A DNA stretch of 37,384 bases, from NCBI GenBank assembly GCA_019751755.1, contig JAIENA010000223.1, positions 1 through 37,384 on the forward strand, in the 5' to 3' direction. This document shows positions 19,462-27,998 of the stretch, piece by piece; positions within the stretch are counted from its first letter, which is position 1; the number at the start of each line of letters is the position of its first letter. This stretch comes from Burkholderiaceae bacterium. GTDB taxonomy: Bacteria > Pseudomonadota > Gammaproteobacteria > Burkholderiales > Burkholderiaceae_D. The notes beneath the pieces were generated by a model that searched no databases, had not been told where the DNA came from, and saw only the letters and a program-made list of their open reading frames with translations. The position numbers were made by a program, and so were the translations under genes.

Positions 19462-20202
19462 ATGTGTCATTTTTCGCGATTAACCAGCATTTCCCTCCTG
19501 CTACTACTGAGTGGGTGTATACGTTTGCCAACGCCAGTGGCGACAAATACAACACCGGTCCTCCCGCCACCGCCGACCGTGGCGCCGGCCGCAACGCCAC
19601 AGGGCTGGCAACAGCAAGTCCGTGCGCGCGGTGGCGCCTTATGGAAACTGGACGACGATGCGCTGATCGCGGTGACGGTGCGGCGCGGTGGCGCGCTGGC
19701 CCGACTGGGGCACGATCACGTGGTGGCGGCCCGCAACCTGACCGGTGTGGCGTACCCCGGCGCGGCGGGCGACCCGGCGCGCGCCGAATTCACTTTTCGG
19801 CTCGATGCCATGGTCGTCGATGATGAGGCACTGCGCCGGCAGGCCGGTTTGCCGGCGGCGCCGGCGGCCGAGGCGATTGCGGGCACCCGCCACAACATGC
19901 TGGTGAAAGTACTGGATGCGGAACATTATCCGGAGGTGCGGATCCAGGCCGAACAAAGCAGTGCCGGCGCGCTCAATGCCGACATCACCTTGCACGGCGT
20001 CACGCGGCGCTACACCTTTCCGGCCGAGATCGTCAAAACCGGCAACAGCATCGCCGCCACCGGCCAGTTCACGCTGTTGCAAACCGATTTCGGCATCACG
20101 CCGTTCGCGGTCCTCGGCGGCGCGCTGGCGGTACAGGACCGGCTGGAGTTACGCTTTGCCATCCGGGCCAGCGCCCCGCCCTCGCCGGCCGCGCGACATT
20201 AA
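19462..20202 (+). CDS. YceI-fold lipoprotein
   Basis: A 246-residue protein with a lipoprotein signal: a hydrophobic run SISLLLLLSGC places the lipidated Cys at residue 19. A proline-rich tether follows (res 22-50, PVLPPPPTVAPAATP). The YceI-like beta-barrel domain covers about 55-240. Recognisable pieces are LARLGHDHVVAARNLTG, which resembles the HVSFSIRHLG region, ITLHGVTRRYTFPAEI, and ATGQFTLLQTDFGITPF, which corresponds to the family FxIxRxDFGI motif. YceI proteins bind amphiphilic or isoprenoid molecules. Here the domain is anchored to a membrane rather than free in the periplasm. No Shine-Dalgarno is visible before the ATG. Its stop codon abuts the stop of the convergent exporter gene, leaving no room for a terminator between them. 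Confidence 0.85.
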   Translation: MCHFSRLTSISLLLLLSGCIRLPTPVATNTTPVLPPPPTVAPAATPQGWQQQVRARGGALWKLDDDALIAVTVRRGGALARLGHDHVVAARNLTGVAYPGAAGDPARAEFTFRLDAMVVDDEALRRQAGLPAAPAAEAIAGTRHNMLVKVLDAEHYPEVRIQAEQSSAGALNADITLHGVTRRYTFPAEIVKTGNSIAATGQFTLLQTDFGITPFAVLGGALAVQDRLELRFAIRASAPPSPAARH

Positions 20203-20832
20203 CTAGCGGGCCACGATCAGCCGGACGCCGAGACCCACAAAAATCGTCCCGGCAATCCGGTCCAGCCACAGGCCCGCGCGCGGGCTGCGGTTGATCCACT
20301 TGCCGATCGCGCCGGAGAAATAGCCCAGCAAGCCAAACAGCACGCACGCCTGCAACGTAAACACCAGCCCCAGTTGCGCGGTCTGCCAGCTGACGCCGCC
20401 CCGCTCGGCCAGCACGAATTGCGGCAGGAACGACAGGAAGAACAGCACCACCTTCGGGTTGATACTGTTGGCAAACAAGCCCTTGCCGAACAGCCGCGCC
20501 AGCGATTCATCCGGCAAGCCATCGGCCGCCACCTGCGCGCCGCCCTTGCTGCGCAGCGCGCCCCACCCCATCCAGATCAGGTACAGGCCGCCAGCAACCT
20601 TCAAGGCCGTGAACGCCATCGGCGACGCGGCAATCAGCGCACTGACGCCAAGCGTGGCCAGCACGGTGTGCGTCAGGCAGCCCAGCGCGCAGCCCAGGCC
20701 GAACGCAATGCCGCGCGCGCGGCCCTTGGCCATGCCGACACCGAGCACCATCAGGTTGTCCGGCCCGGGCGAGGCGGTGATGACGACGGCGGCCGCCAGA
20801 AAGCCAAAAAATTGTTCAGGTGAGATCAGCAA
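20203..20832 (-). CDS. LysE/RhtB family amino-acid exporter
   Basis: A 209-residue inner-membrane protein with about six hydrophobic segments, the usual size for RhtB/LysE exporters. The family signature ASPGPDNLMVLGVGMAKGRA lies at residues 20-39, followed by GIAFGLGCALGCLTHT. SINPKVVLFFLSFLPQFV (res 123-140) is the second conserved stretch. These proteins export amino acids such as homoserine, threonine, lysine or leucine; the substrate cannot be read from sequence. It is transcribed away from the 7TMR-DISM kinase (start codons 110 bp apart) and towards the YceI lipoprotein gene, with the two stop codons directly adjacent. Confidence 0.93.
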   Translation of the reverse strand: MLISPEQFFGFLAAAVVITASPGPDNLMVLGVGMAKGRARGIAFGLGCALGCLTHTVLATLGVSALIAASPMAFTALKVAGGLYLIWMGWGALRSKGGAQVAADGLPDESLARLFGKGLFANSINPKVVLFFLSFLPQFVLAERGGVSWQTAQLGLVFTLQACVLFGLLGYFSGAIGKWINRSPRAGLWLDRIAGTIFVGLGVRLIVAR

Positions 20833-20889
20833 AATAGGGATTCCGTCTAGAGTCGATTAAAATATGGCAAGTATCACATTTTACTATCA

Positions 20890-20913
20890 CCACGCTGCCA
20901 CGCTGCCACGCTG
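20890..20913 (+). repeat. Three tandem copies of CCACGCTG
   Basis: The 8-mer CCACGCTG is repeated three times without interruption about 30 bp upstream of the 7TMR-DISM kinase start, in the 110-bp divergent region. Such repeats can change length by slippage and alter leader length. Confidence 0.8.
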
Positions 20914-20942
20914 CGGCCAGGAAAACCCGTCCGGACCCCACG

Positions 20943-23900
20943 ATGTTCTTACAATTCATCGCCCTGTTCGCCAGCGTGCCCCGCCGTCCTTCTGCCCGTC
21001 TGGCGGCGCTCTTCTTCCATTTGCCGGTGCTGTTGCTGTGCATGACCCTGGCCGGCGCGCCGGCGCATGCGGCGCCGCATGACGGACCGGCCGCCGACAC
21101 CCGCGCCGGCCAGGCCGTGCTGACCCGGGCCGCCACGCTCGACTTGCTGAAGCATGGCACCCTGTACCATGACGCCGGCCAGGCGTTTCCGTCCAATCCC
21201 GGCGACTTGCCCGCCTTTGTCGCCACGCTGCAGCCGGCCGACAAGGTCGATTTGCTGGGCGGCGATTATTGGCTGTATGCGCGGCTGCGCAACGATACGC
21301 GCCAGTCGGCCTGGGTATTCGACCCCAACGACACCTTGATCGACCTGGTCGATGCCCGCCTGTATGGCCCCGACACCGTGCTGCAGCAATTGACCACTGG
21401 TTACCGCGCACCGCACGAATACCTGCTGCATTATGGCAAAGACGTGGCGCTACAGCCGGGCGAAACCTATGACGTGCTGATCCGCTTCTCCAGCCCGTAT
21501 TACGCGCGCACGCCGGTGTTCGCCGTGACGCCGCACGACGCTTACCGCACCCTGGTGGCGCGCGAAAACTTCCTGATCATCGGTTCGATCGGCGCCCTGG
21601 TGGCGCTGGCCATCTTCAATTTCTTCATTTATACCTACACGCGCGAGCGCGCGCCACTGTATTACTCGCTGTACGTGTTGTGCTATGCGACCGGCTGGGC
21701 GCTGACGTTCCACCTGCCGACCGACCTGTTCGACTGGCATGACTTGCGCTTCCATTACGTCCCCTTCTTCCTGCTGCCGGTGCTCAGTACGCTGTTTTAC
21801 CGCAGCTTCCTGCGCCTGGAACATAACGCGCCACGGCTGCACAAGATCAGTACCATTAACCTGGTATTGCCGCTGGTGCTATTGCCGAGTTGCTTCGTCG
21901 CGCTGCCCTACGCGCATACGCTGGCCACCATTGCCATTTCCGTGTGGATGACGCTGGCGCTGATCAGCGGCATCGTGGTGTGGCGCAACGGCTACCAACC
22001 GGCCCGTTTCTTTATTCTCGGCTTCATCGCGCTGATGCTGCCGGGCGTGCTGATCTTGCCAGCCAATGTCGGCCTGATCCCGGCCGCGGTGGAAAACGCC
22101 CAGCTGTTCACGCTGCTGGGCGGCACGCTCGATGGCGTGTTGCTGGCGTTTGCCCTGGCCGACCAGATCCGTCTGCTGCGCAACCACCTGGAACAGCGGG
22201 TGCAGGAGCGCACGGCGGAATTGACGGAAGCGAAGGAACACGCGGAAATCGTCAGCCGCCACCGCATCGATTTCCTGTCGGCCATGAGCCATGACATCCG
22301 CACCCCGCTGGCCGGCGTGATCGGCATGCTGAAGTTCGCGCTGCGCGACCAGACCGTGCGCGGCCGCACCGAGGAATACCTGCGCATCGGCCTGCAAAAC
22401 AGCGAAGCGCTGCTGGCCATCCTCAACGATATCCTGGATTTTTCCAAAATCGATGCCGGCAAGCTGTCGATTGAAACCGTGGATCTGGACTTGCGCACGC
22501 TGATCGACGAAGCCGTCGGCATCTTGCAAGCGCAGGCCGACGCCAAGAGCCTGCTGCTCAAAGTCGACCTGACGCTGGACTTGCCGCGCTATGTGCAGGG
22601 CGATCCGACCCGGATCCGGCAAATCCTGCTGAACCTGCTGGGCAATGCCATCAAGTTCACCGACCGCGGCGAAGTACGGCTGGCGGCGTGCGCCAAGCCG
22701 GGCCGCAACGGCCTGACCCACGTGCAGTTCAGCATCCACGACACCGGTCCCGGCATTAATCCGACCACGCTGTCGCGCCTGTTCCAGAAATTCGAGCAAG
22801 CCGACATTTCCACCACGCGCCGCTTTGGCGGCACCGGACTGGGCCTGGCGATCTGCAAGGAGTTGGTGGAATTGATGGGCGGCGTGATCGGCGTCGACAG
22901 CACCCCGGGCAGCGGCTCGACCTTCCACTTTACATTGCCGCTGGCGCTGGGCATGCCGCCGGAACTCGATTTGATGGCGCTGCCGCGCGAGGCGCGCCAT
23001 GGTTACCACCTCAACATCCTGTGCGCCGAGGATGTGCGCACCAACCAGATCATCATCAGCACCTTGCTCGAAAGCATGGGGCACGCCGTGACGATCGTCG
23101 AAAACGGTGTCGATGCGCTGGCCGCGCTGTCGCACGCCGAATACGACCTGGTGCTGATGGATGGGCGCATGCCGACGATGGATGGCGAACAGGCGGCGCG
23201 CCTGATCCGACGCGGCGGCAGCGAAGATTACCGGGTCAAGGACACCAGCGTACCGATCATCGCCCTGACCGCCAACGCCAGCGACCACGACCGCGCACGC
23301 TATCTGGCGGTCGGCATGGATGGATTCCTCAGCAAGCCGGTCGATGAACGCTTGCTGTACGACCAGATCGAAAAGACCATTGCCCAGTTGCTGTCGCGCG
23401 GCCGCACACTGGAATTTGCCGAACCGGACACCGGTGCCGGCGCCGAGGCCGACTCCGCCAGCAACGCCGCGTACACGCATGCGGCGCAGGACCAGTCGAT
23501 CGCCGCCGGCCAATCGGAGGCGCCGTCGGAAGCGGACCTGGCCGCACAATTCGGCGTGGCACCGTTGGAACCGGTGGCGCAACCGGCCCATAACGATGGT
23601 CGGATCCGCATCCTGCCGCTGGCCGGGTTGTCGCCAAAACACATGCAGCGCATCACGCAGGCCTTCCTCGATGAAGCGCCGCGCCGCCTGGAGCTGGCCC
23701 GCAACGCCGTCCAGGTGGGCAAGGCCAGCACCGCCTCGGCCGCCTTCCATGCGCTCAAAGGCAGCGCCGGCTATCTGAGTTCGACCCACCTGCACACGCT
23801 GTGCCACACCATGGAAAAACTGGCGGCGGCCGGCGACCTGACCCAGGTCACCGCCAACTTGCCAGAGTTACAGGAAACACTGGAGCGGGCCTGCCAGGAC

Positions 23901-23948
23901 TTGCGCGCCAACGCCACGGCGCCGGAAGCGAGTCTGGCGGCCAATTAG
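20943..23948 (+). CDS. 7TMR-DISM hybrid sensor histidine kinase with receiver and HPt domains
   Basis: A 1001-residue sensor kinase. A hydrophobic signal segment (about 20-45) is followed by a periplasmic 7TMR-DISMED2-like domain (about 60-195). Seven membrane helices of the 7TMR-DISM type follow (about 208-410), then a short coiled coil (HLEQRVQERTAELTEAKEHA). HisKA carries His450 (SAMSHDIRTPLAG), and the ATPase carries HDTGPGI and GGTGLGLAI. The receiver starts near 688 with phospho-acceptor Asp740 (VLMDGRMPTMDG), and a C-terminal HPt has His936 (FHALKGSAGYLS). A low-complexity linker of about 80 residues joins receiver and HPt. All phosphotransfer residues are present. DISM kinases sense carbohydrates or other small molecules in the periplasm; the ligand here is unknown. 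The gene stands alone. Confidence 0.93.
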   Translation: MFLQFIALFASVPRRPSARLAALFFHLPVLLLCMTLAGAPAHAAPHDGPAADTRAGQAVLTRAATLDLLKHGTLYHDAGQAFPSNPGDLPAFVATLQPADKVDLLGGDYWLYARLRNDTRQSAWVFDPNDTLIDLVDARLYGPDTVLQQLTTGYRAPHEYLLHYGKDVALQPGETYDVLIRFSSPYYARTPVFAVTPHDAYRTLVARENFLIIGSIGALVALAIFNFFIYTYTRERAPLYYSLYVLCYATGWALTFHLPTDLFDWHDLRFHYVPFFLLPVLSTLFYRSFLRLEHNAPRLHKISTINLVLPLVLLPSCFVALPYAHTLATIAISVWMTLALISGIVVWRNGYQPARFFILGFIALMLPGVLILPANVGLIPAAVENAQLFTLLGGTLDGVLLAFALADQIRLLRNHLEQRVQERTAELTEAKEHAEIVSRHRIDFLSAMSHDIRTPLAGVIGMLKFALRDQTVRGRTEEYLRIGLQNSEALLAILNDILDFSKIDAGKLSIETVDLDLRTLIDEAVGILQAQADAKSLLLKVDLTLDLPRYVQGDPTRIRQILLNLLGNAIKFTDRGEVRLAACAKPGRNGLTHVQFSIHDTGPGINPTTLSRLFQKFEQADISTTRRFGGTGLGLAICKELVELMGGVIGVDSTPGSGSTFHFTLPLALGMPPELDLMALPREARHGYHLNILCAEDVRTNQIIISTLLESMGHAVTIVENGVDALAALSHAEYDLVLMDGRMPTMDGEQAARLIRRGGSEDYRVKDTSVPIIALTANASDHDRARYLAVGMDGFLSKPVDERLLYDQIEKTIAQLLSRGRTLEFAEPDTGAGAEADSASNAAYTHAAQDQSIAAGQSEAPSEADLAAQFGVAPLEPVAQPAHNDGRIRILPLAGLSPKHMQRITQAFLDEAPRRLELARNAVQVGKASTASAAFHALKGSAGYLSSTHLHTLCHTMEKLAAAGDLTQVTANLPELQETLERACQDLRANATAPEASLAAN

Positions 23949-24017
23949 CCGCGCGCCAGTGCAATCACGGCGTCAATGCAGAGTATGATAGGCCTGACGC
24001 CACCGTAATCCACCCTC

Positions 24018-24392
24018 ATGAGAATCGCCGCCAATATCCTCGGCAGTTTCGCGCTGCTGCTTGCCATCATCGGCATCTTCCTGCCGCTGCTGCCCACCAC
24101 GCCGTTCTTGCTGCTGGCGTCGGCCTGCTATGCGCGCGGCTCGCCGCGCCTGCACCAATGGCTGCGCAACCACCCCACCTTTGGCCAATTCCTGCGCGAC
24201 TTCGAAGATGGCCGTGGCATCCCGCTGCGCGGCAAAATCCTGGCGCTGGTCATGATGTGGACGTCGATGCTGTATTCGATCTGGAAAGTCACGCTGGCCC
24301 TGAAATTCGTGCTGGCCGCGATCGCCTGCGCCGTCACGGTCTACCTGCTGCGCCTGCCGACCACGCCGCGCGAACCCCGGGATACCCCATGA
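24018..24392 (+). CDS. DUF454 (YbaN-like) inner-membrane protein
   Basis: A 124-residue membrane protein matching the YbaN/DUF454 family: the N-terminal helix ends in GIFLPLLPTTPFLLLASACYARGSPRLHQWL, the family's most conserved stretch, and two further hydrophobic segments follow at about 78-112. The function of this family is unknown. The stop codon overlaps the next ATG (ATGA), so it is translationally coupled to a second small membrane protein. The gene lies 69 bp after the 7TMR-DISM kinase on the same strand, so co-transcription is possible. Confidence 0.88.
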   Translation: MRIAANILGSFALLLAIIGIFLPLLPTTPFLLLASACYARGSPRLHQWLRNHPTFGQFLRDFEDGRGIPLRGKILALVMMWTSMLYSIWKVTLALKFVLAAIACAVTVYLLRLPTTPREPRDTP

Positions 24393-24673
24393 GGCTGTTT
24401 ATTTTGGCGGCCGCCGTGCTGGTGTTTTTGACGGTTTTGTGGGGCCCCGTGCTGTACCTGGCGAACCGTTTTCTGGCGCGCGGCGTGTTCGGTTTGTATG
24501 GCTGGCTGCGCGCCTTGCTGCCGGCGCAACTGGTGACCGCCATCGTACTGACGGTGGCTGCCGACTATACCGAACGCTGGGACCTCGGGATGGTGCTGGC
24601 GATCATCACCCTGGTGGTCAGCGCCATCGGCATGGCGCTGATTTCACTGCGGGCATGGGTGCTGCGCCGCTGA
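24389..24673 (+). CDS. Small membrane protein of unknown function
   Basis: A 94-residue protein with three likely membrane segments (about 3-24, 43-62 and 67-88), starting MRLFILAAAVLVF. I do not recognise its family. The ATG overlaps the DUF454 stop (ATGA), which supports this start over the longer in-frame opening that extends back into the kinase gene at 23801. The pairing suggests the two small membrane proteins work together. Confidence 0.7.
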   Translation: MRLFILAAAVLVFLTVLWGPVLYLANRFLARGVFGLYGWLRALLPAQLVTAIVLTVAADYTERWDLGMVLAIITLVVSAIGMALISLRAWVLRR

Positions 24674-24690
24674 GTCACTGAATCGCTGCG

Positions 24691-24715
24691 CCGCTGCGCC
24701 AATGTAGCGCAGCGG
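24691..24715. terminator. Perfect hairpin between convergent genes
   Basis: CCGCTGCGC / GCGCAGCGG, a perfect 9-bp stem with a 7-nt loop, lies between the stops at 24673 (plus) and 24728 (minus). No T tract follows on either strand; a bidirectional terminator is the likely role. Confidence 0.55.
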
Positions 24716-24727
24716 ACTGGCGATGCC

Positions 24728-27700
24728 TTACAAATCCTGCTCGCCTTGAATCACCTGCGGATACCCGCTGATGGCGCGCGAGGCCTGCATGCCGGCCATC
24801 ACCGCCGCTTCCACGCAACCGGCATTGAGGCCGGTCTTGATCCAGTCGCCGGCCAGGAACAGATTGTCAAAGCCGGATCCATCGGTCGCCAGGCGGTAGC
24901 GGGTGGAATTGACCAGCGACAGCACATAGCGTTCGGACGGATCGACATTGGCGCGCCAGTATTGCGCATCGAAGCGCGCCGCCCCTGTGCCTTCGGACGG
25001 ATCGACCAGCCAGTGCCAGGGGAAGGCGCCGGCCGGACCGGCGGCCGGCCACAGCGCCGCAATTTCATTGCGCAACTGGTTGACGGCGCCCGCTTTCGCG
25101 ATGGCGTTCATGCGCTCCGGGAACGCGTGGTCGGCGCGCGGCGGATAGGCCGCCACCGGCAGCGCACTGCAGAAGTACGACACATTCTTCGGATCGATGG
25201 CGGGCGGCCAGTCTTCACGACACAGCAACTGGTCCATCGGCGCCCACGTGTCATACGGTTCCGTGAAGCCCGACAGCACCGGCTGCTGGCCGTCCGGCTG
25301 CCGGGTCCAGCCCATTTGCGCCAGGTCCTGGTTCAGCCACACCTGGTAAGCCTGGGTGGCGACGGTCTTGACGTGCGCCGAGGTGGCGCGCAGCGGCTCG
25401 CTGGCCGCCAGCAACTGCGGGCACAGCGCCGGCAGCGACCCGATGGAAATGCCGAACACCACCTTGTCGAAGTCCACGCCCTTTTTCAACGTCACCGTGG
25501 GCAGCGGCTTGCCGAACGCTTCACGGTACAGTTCAGGCCAGTTGCTCCAGTACGACTCCAGGTTGACGTTTTCCTGTTGCAGCAGCGCGGCCTGGGCCGG
25601 ATCGATCTGCGCATACAGCGGCGCCGACGGCCAGCAGCCGAGTCCCTTGACGTCCACCAGCGGCTCATAGGCCGCCCCCGCCAGCGCGACTTGTTGCGTC
25701 ATGCGGATGGCGCCGATGGTGGCGCCGTCCGGCACCAGTTCATCGACCTGATGGAAGTATTTGAATTGCACGCCGCGCGCTTTCAACACTTCATACAGCG
25801 GCGTAAAAATGGTGTCGCCCATGCCGGCCTGCATCTTGAACATGATGCCGCCTTTATACGCCAGGCCAATGCGCAGCATGGCGCGCAAGATGGTGCCGGC
25901 TTCCACGTTCGGCTTGTCGAAGTCGCCGTCTTCATAGGCGAACACCAGGTCATAGAAACCGCGTACCGGCGCCGAATTGACGCAGTAATCCTCGTCACCG
26001 CCATGCTTGCGCAGCCAGTCGCGGAAATCGATGTCATTGATAACATCAAAGCCCTGGCGGAACACGCCATCGTCGAACATGCCTTTCATGACCGTGATGC
26101 CAAGGTCCAGGCAAATGAACAGGTGGCGCAGCGCATCGTTCTTGATCAGCTTGTCGCGGTAACGCGCATGCAGCCAATGGCGAATGCCGCCCAGCGTCCC
26201 CGCCAGCACGTCATGCTCGGCCGGCTGGTGAGTGGACGAATCCGATGCCAGGTTCGCCACCAGCGCCGCCAGCGCGCCAGCCGACACCACCACATCGTCC
26301 GCCAGGTCGGCCATGTCTTCGCGCACGCTATCGGCCAACCGGCGCAGCCAGCCGTCCGGGCCGCTGGCCTGCGCGGGCGCCCGTTTTTCTTCCAGGTCGT
26401 CGGCGAGATCCTTGAGGTTTTTGAGCCACTGCTCGATCCAAGCCACCATGGCCACCGCCATTTGCCATAGCGTGATCTGTTCGGTGCCGCTGCCCGGCTC
26501 CCCGGGCAGCGTCGGGAACATGATCGACCAGTTGCGCCAACTGCCGTTGACGTCTTCCGACAGCGCCACGTAGTCGTGCTGCTTAAAAGCGTCTTGCCAC
26601 GTCGCCAATGGCGTCCCCGGCGCGCGCCCCAGCGCCGCATAGGCTTCCTTGATCATGTTGAAGGCATTGGCATAGAAGCCGAACCAGATGTGCAGGCCGT
26701 GTTCCTCGATGCGCTGGCCCCGTGCCGCATTGCGCCCGCTGGCGCCCTTGCCGCCCAGGCGCCAGCCCTGCTGGTAGACCGTGACCTCGTAATTGTTTTG
26801 CCAGCCCGGCTGGCTGGTCAAATAATAGGCCGCCGTCATGGAACCGACACCGCCGCCCAGGATGGCGATTTTTTCCGGGTTCACGCGCGAATTGTCGATC
26901 AGCTCTTCGCCGGGCTGGGCGGTGAAGTCAAACTGCACGTGGAATGGCAGGATCGCCGCCTGCGGGCCCAGTTGCAGGCCCAGCGTGTCATGCAGCGGGA
27001 AGCTGTCGAACGGGTGCAAGGTGGCTTGATAGTCATAACCCAGCAGCTTGACGCTGTGCAGCTTGTCGATGGTGGCCGGCGCCGCCACGATGGCCTGGTA
27101 CACCGCCTTGATGCCCGCGCTGTCCGGGAACTGCTTGAGGAAGATCTGGTCGATGCGCGGGTTGCGCAGCAGCGACACGATGTCGTCCCAGCCGTCCCGG
27201 TCCAGATTGAAGAAATCCGGCACCGACAGGAACAGGCGGATCGCTTCCTCGATCAGGTCGCCGAGATCGTCGAGCACCTTTTCTCGCTGGTTGGGATTGA
27301 TGGCATCCACTTCCAGCAGCGGATGCAGCGCAATCCGGGTCTCCGGCGAAAACTGTTTAAACCCTTTGGCGGACACCGCGCAGCGCAGCGGCGGCTGGTC
27401 TTCCCGCGGCATCTCGTACTCGCACAGGTATTTCGGATAGCCAAACAATTCACGGCCGTTAATCAGCGCCATCGCGTCGTCGACGAAGATATGGCACGGA
27501 TACCAATAAATGTGATCGAGCTTGCCGTCCTGGTCCATCGCCCCCGTCATGACCCACGTGACGATATCGATTTCCGTGATCCAGCCCTTGGCATGGTCCA
27601 CCGGCACGGCGGAATCGGCGTGATTAACGCGGGTAAACGTGAGCATCACGTACGGCGACAGCGCCTTGAAGCGCATGCGCTGCCCGGCCACCGCATTGAG

Positions 27701-27838
27701 GCTGGTATCGAGTGTGTGCTGCAATTTGGCGACGTCGCCTTTGACGAAGTAGCCATACATTTCAGATTGCTTCAATTGCAGCGGTGAATGCATCATCACC
27801 GAACCGCCGGGATACAGGTAGGAAGGACGTGTCGTCAT
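24728..27838 (-). CDS. Acetoacetate decarboxylase-like domain fused to FAD-dependent desaturase/amine oxidase-like protein
   Basis: A 1036-residue two-part protein. Residues 1-300 resemble acetoacetate decarboxylase-like proteins: YVMLTFTRVNHADS, YWYPCHIFVDDAMALINGRELFGYPKYL. Lys136 in GYPK sits where the Schiff-base lysine of acetoacetate decarboxylase lies, but the neighbouring second Lys is replaced by Tyr137. Residues 320-1030 are an FAD-binding protein: Rossmann motif KIAILGGGVGSMTAAYYL (323-340), then GWRLGGKGASGRN, EEHGLHIWFGFY, and near the end NLFLAGDWIKTGLNAGCVEAAVMAG, as in carotenoid desaturases and amine oxidases. GGAG lies 5 bp before the ATG. No carotenoid, hopanoid or ketone pathway gene is adjacent, so substrate and reaction are unknown. 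The whole product appears to be one continuous frame with no frameshift. Confidence 0.85.
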   Translation of the reverse strand: MTTRPSYLYPGGSVMMHSPLQLKQSEMYGYFVKGDVAKLQHTLDTSLNAVAGQRMRFKALSPYVMLTFTRVNHADSAVPVDHAKGWITEIDIVTWVMTGAMDQDGKLDHIYWYPCHIFVDDAMALINGRELFGYPKYLCEYEMPREDQPPLRCAVSAKGFKQFSPETRIALHPLLEVDAINPNQREKVLDDLGDLIEEAIRLFLSVPDFFNLDRDGWDDIVSLLRNPRIDQIFLKQFPDSAGIKAVYQAIVAAPATIDKLHSVKLLGYDYQATLHPFDSFPLHDTLGLQLGPQAAILPFHVQFDFTAQPGEELIDNSRVNPEKIAILGGGVGSMTAAYYLTSQPGWQNNYEVTVYQQGWRLGGKGASGRNAARGQRIEEHGLHIWFGFYANAFNMIKEAYAALGRAPGTPLATWQDAFKQHDYVALSEDVNGSWRNWSIMFPTLPGEPGSGTEQITLWQMAVAMVAWIEQWLKNLKDLADDLEEKRAPAQASGPDGWLRRLADSVREDMADLADDVVVSAGALAALVANLASDSSTHQPAEHDVLAGTLGGIRHWLHARYRDKLIKNDALRHLFICLDLGITVMKGMFDDGVFRQGFDVINDIDFRDWLRKHGGDEDYCVNSAPVRGFYDLVFAYEDGDFDKPNVEAGTILRAMLRIGLAYKGGIMFKMQAGMGDTIFTPLYEVLKARGVQFKYFHQVDELVPDGATIGAIRMTQQVALAGAAYEPLVDVKGLGCWPSAPLYAQIDPAQAALLQQENVNLESYWSNWPELYREAFGKPLPTVTLKKGVDFDKVVFGISIGSLPALCPQLLAASEPLRATSAHVKTVATQAYQVWLNQDLAQMGWTRQPDGQQPVLSGFTEPYDTWAPMDQLLCREDWPPAIDPKNVSYFCSALPVAAYPPRADHAFPERMNAIAKAGAVNQLRNEIAALWPAAGPAGAFPWHWLVDPSEGTGAARFDAQYWRANVDPSERYVLSLVNSTRYRLATDGSGFDNLFLAGDWIKTGLNAGCVEAAVMAGMQASRAISGYPQVIQGEQDL

Positions 27839-27998
27839 GGGGTCTCCGTTGGATAGCGAAGTGTTATGAACGTGGGCGCCCAGTGTATTGCAAATTCATT
27901 CAATGTTGCTATTAAGAATAGAATTTCCCGCCATATTGGAGTCGCTTTCATCGGCTTGTAATACAATGCGCACCAATGACATGCTGAAGAGGAAGCAC
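27839..27998. promoter_or_regulatory. Divergent promoter region with -10 TACAAT for the HD gene
   Basis: Between the FAD fusion gene and the HD-domain gene. On the plus strand TACAAT at 27962-27967 is a good -10; no well-spaced -35 is visible. Transcription would begin near 27974, downstream of earlier in-frame start codons, which supports ATG 27999 as the true start. AGAGGA at 27988-27993 is its ribosome site. Confidence 0.45.

Noticed and set aside
21879..23807. 642-residue open frame on the minus strand opposite the 7TMR-DISM kinase
   Set aside because: Antisense shadow of a clear hybrid kinase; no recognisable domain.
23801..24388. Upstream extension of the 94-residue membrane protein
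   Set aside because: It overlaps the kinase and DUF454 genes in another frame; the ATGA-coupled start is much more likely.
24746..27787. Long plus-strand open frames (574 and 403 residues) opposite the FAD fusion gene
   Set aside because: Antisense shadows of the same GC-rich codon pattern; Rossmann and other motifs lie on the minus strand.
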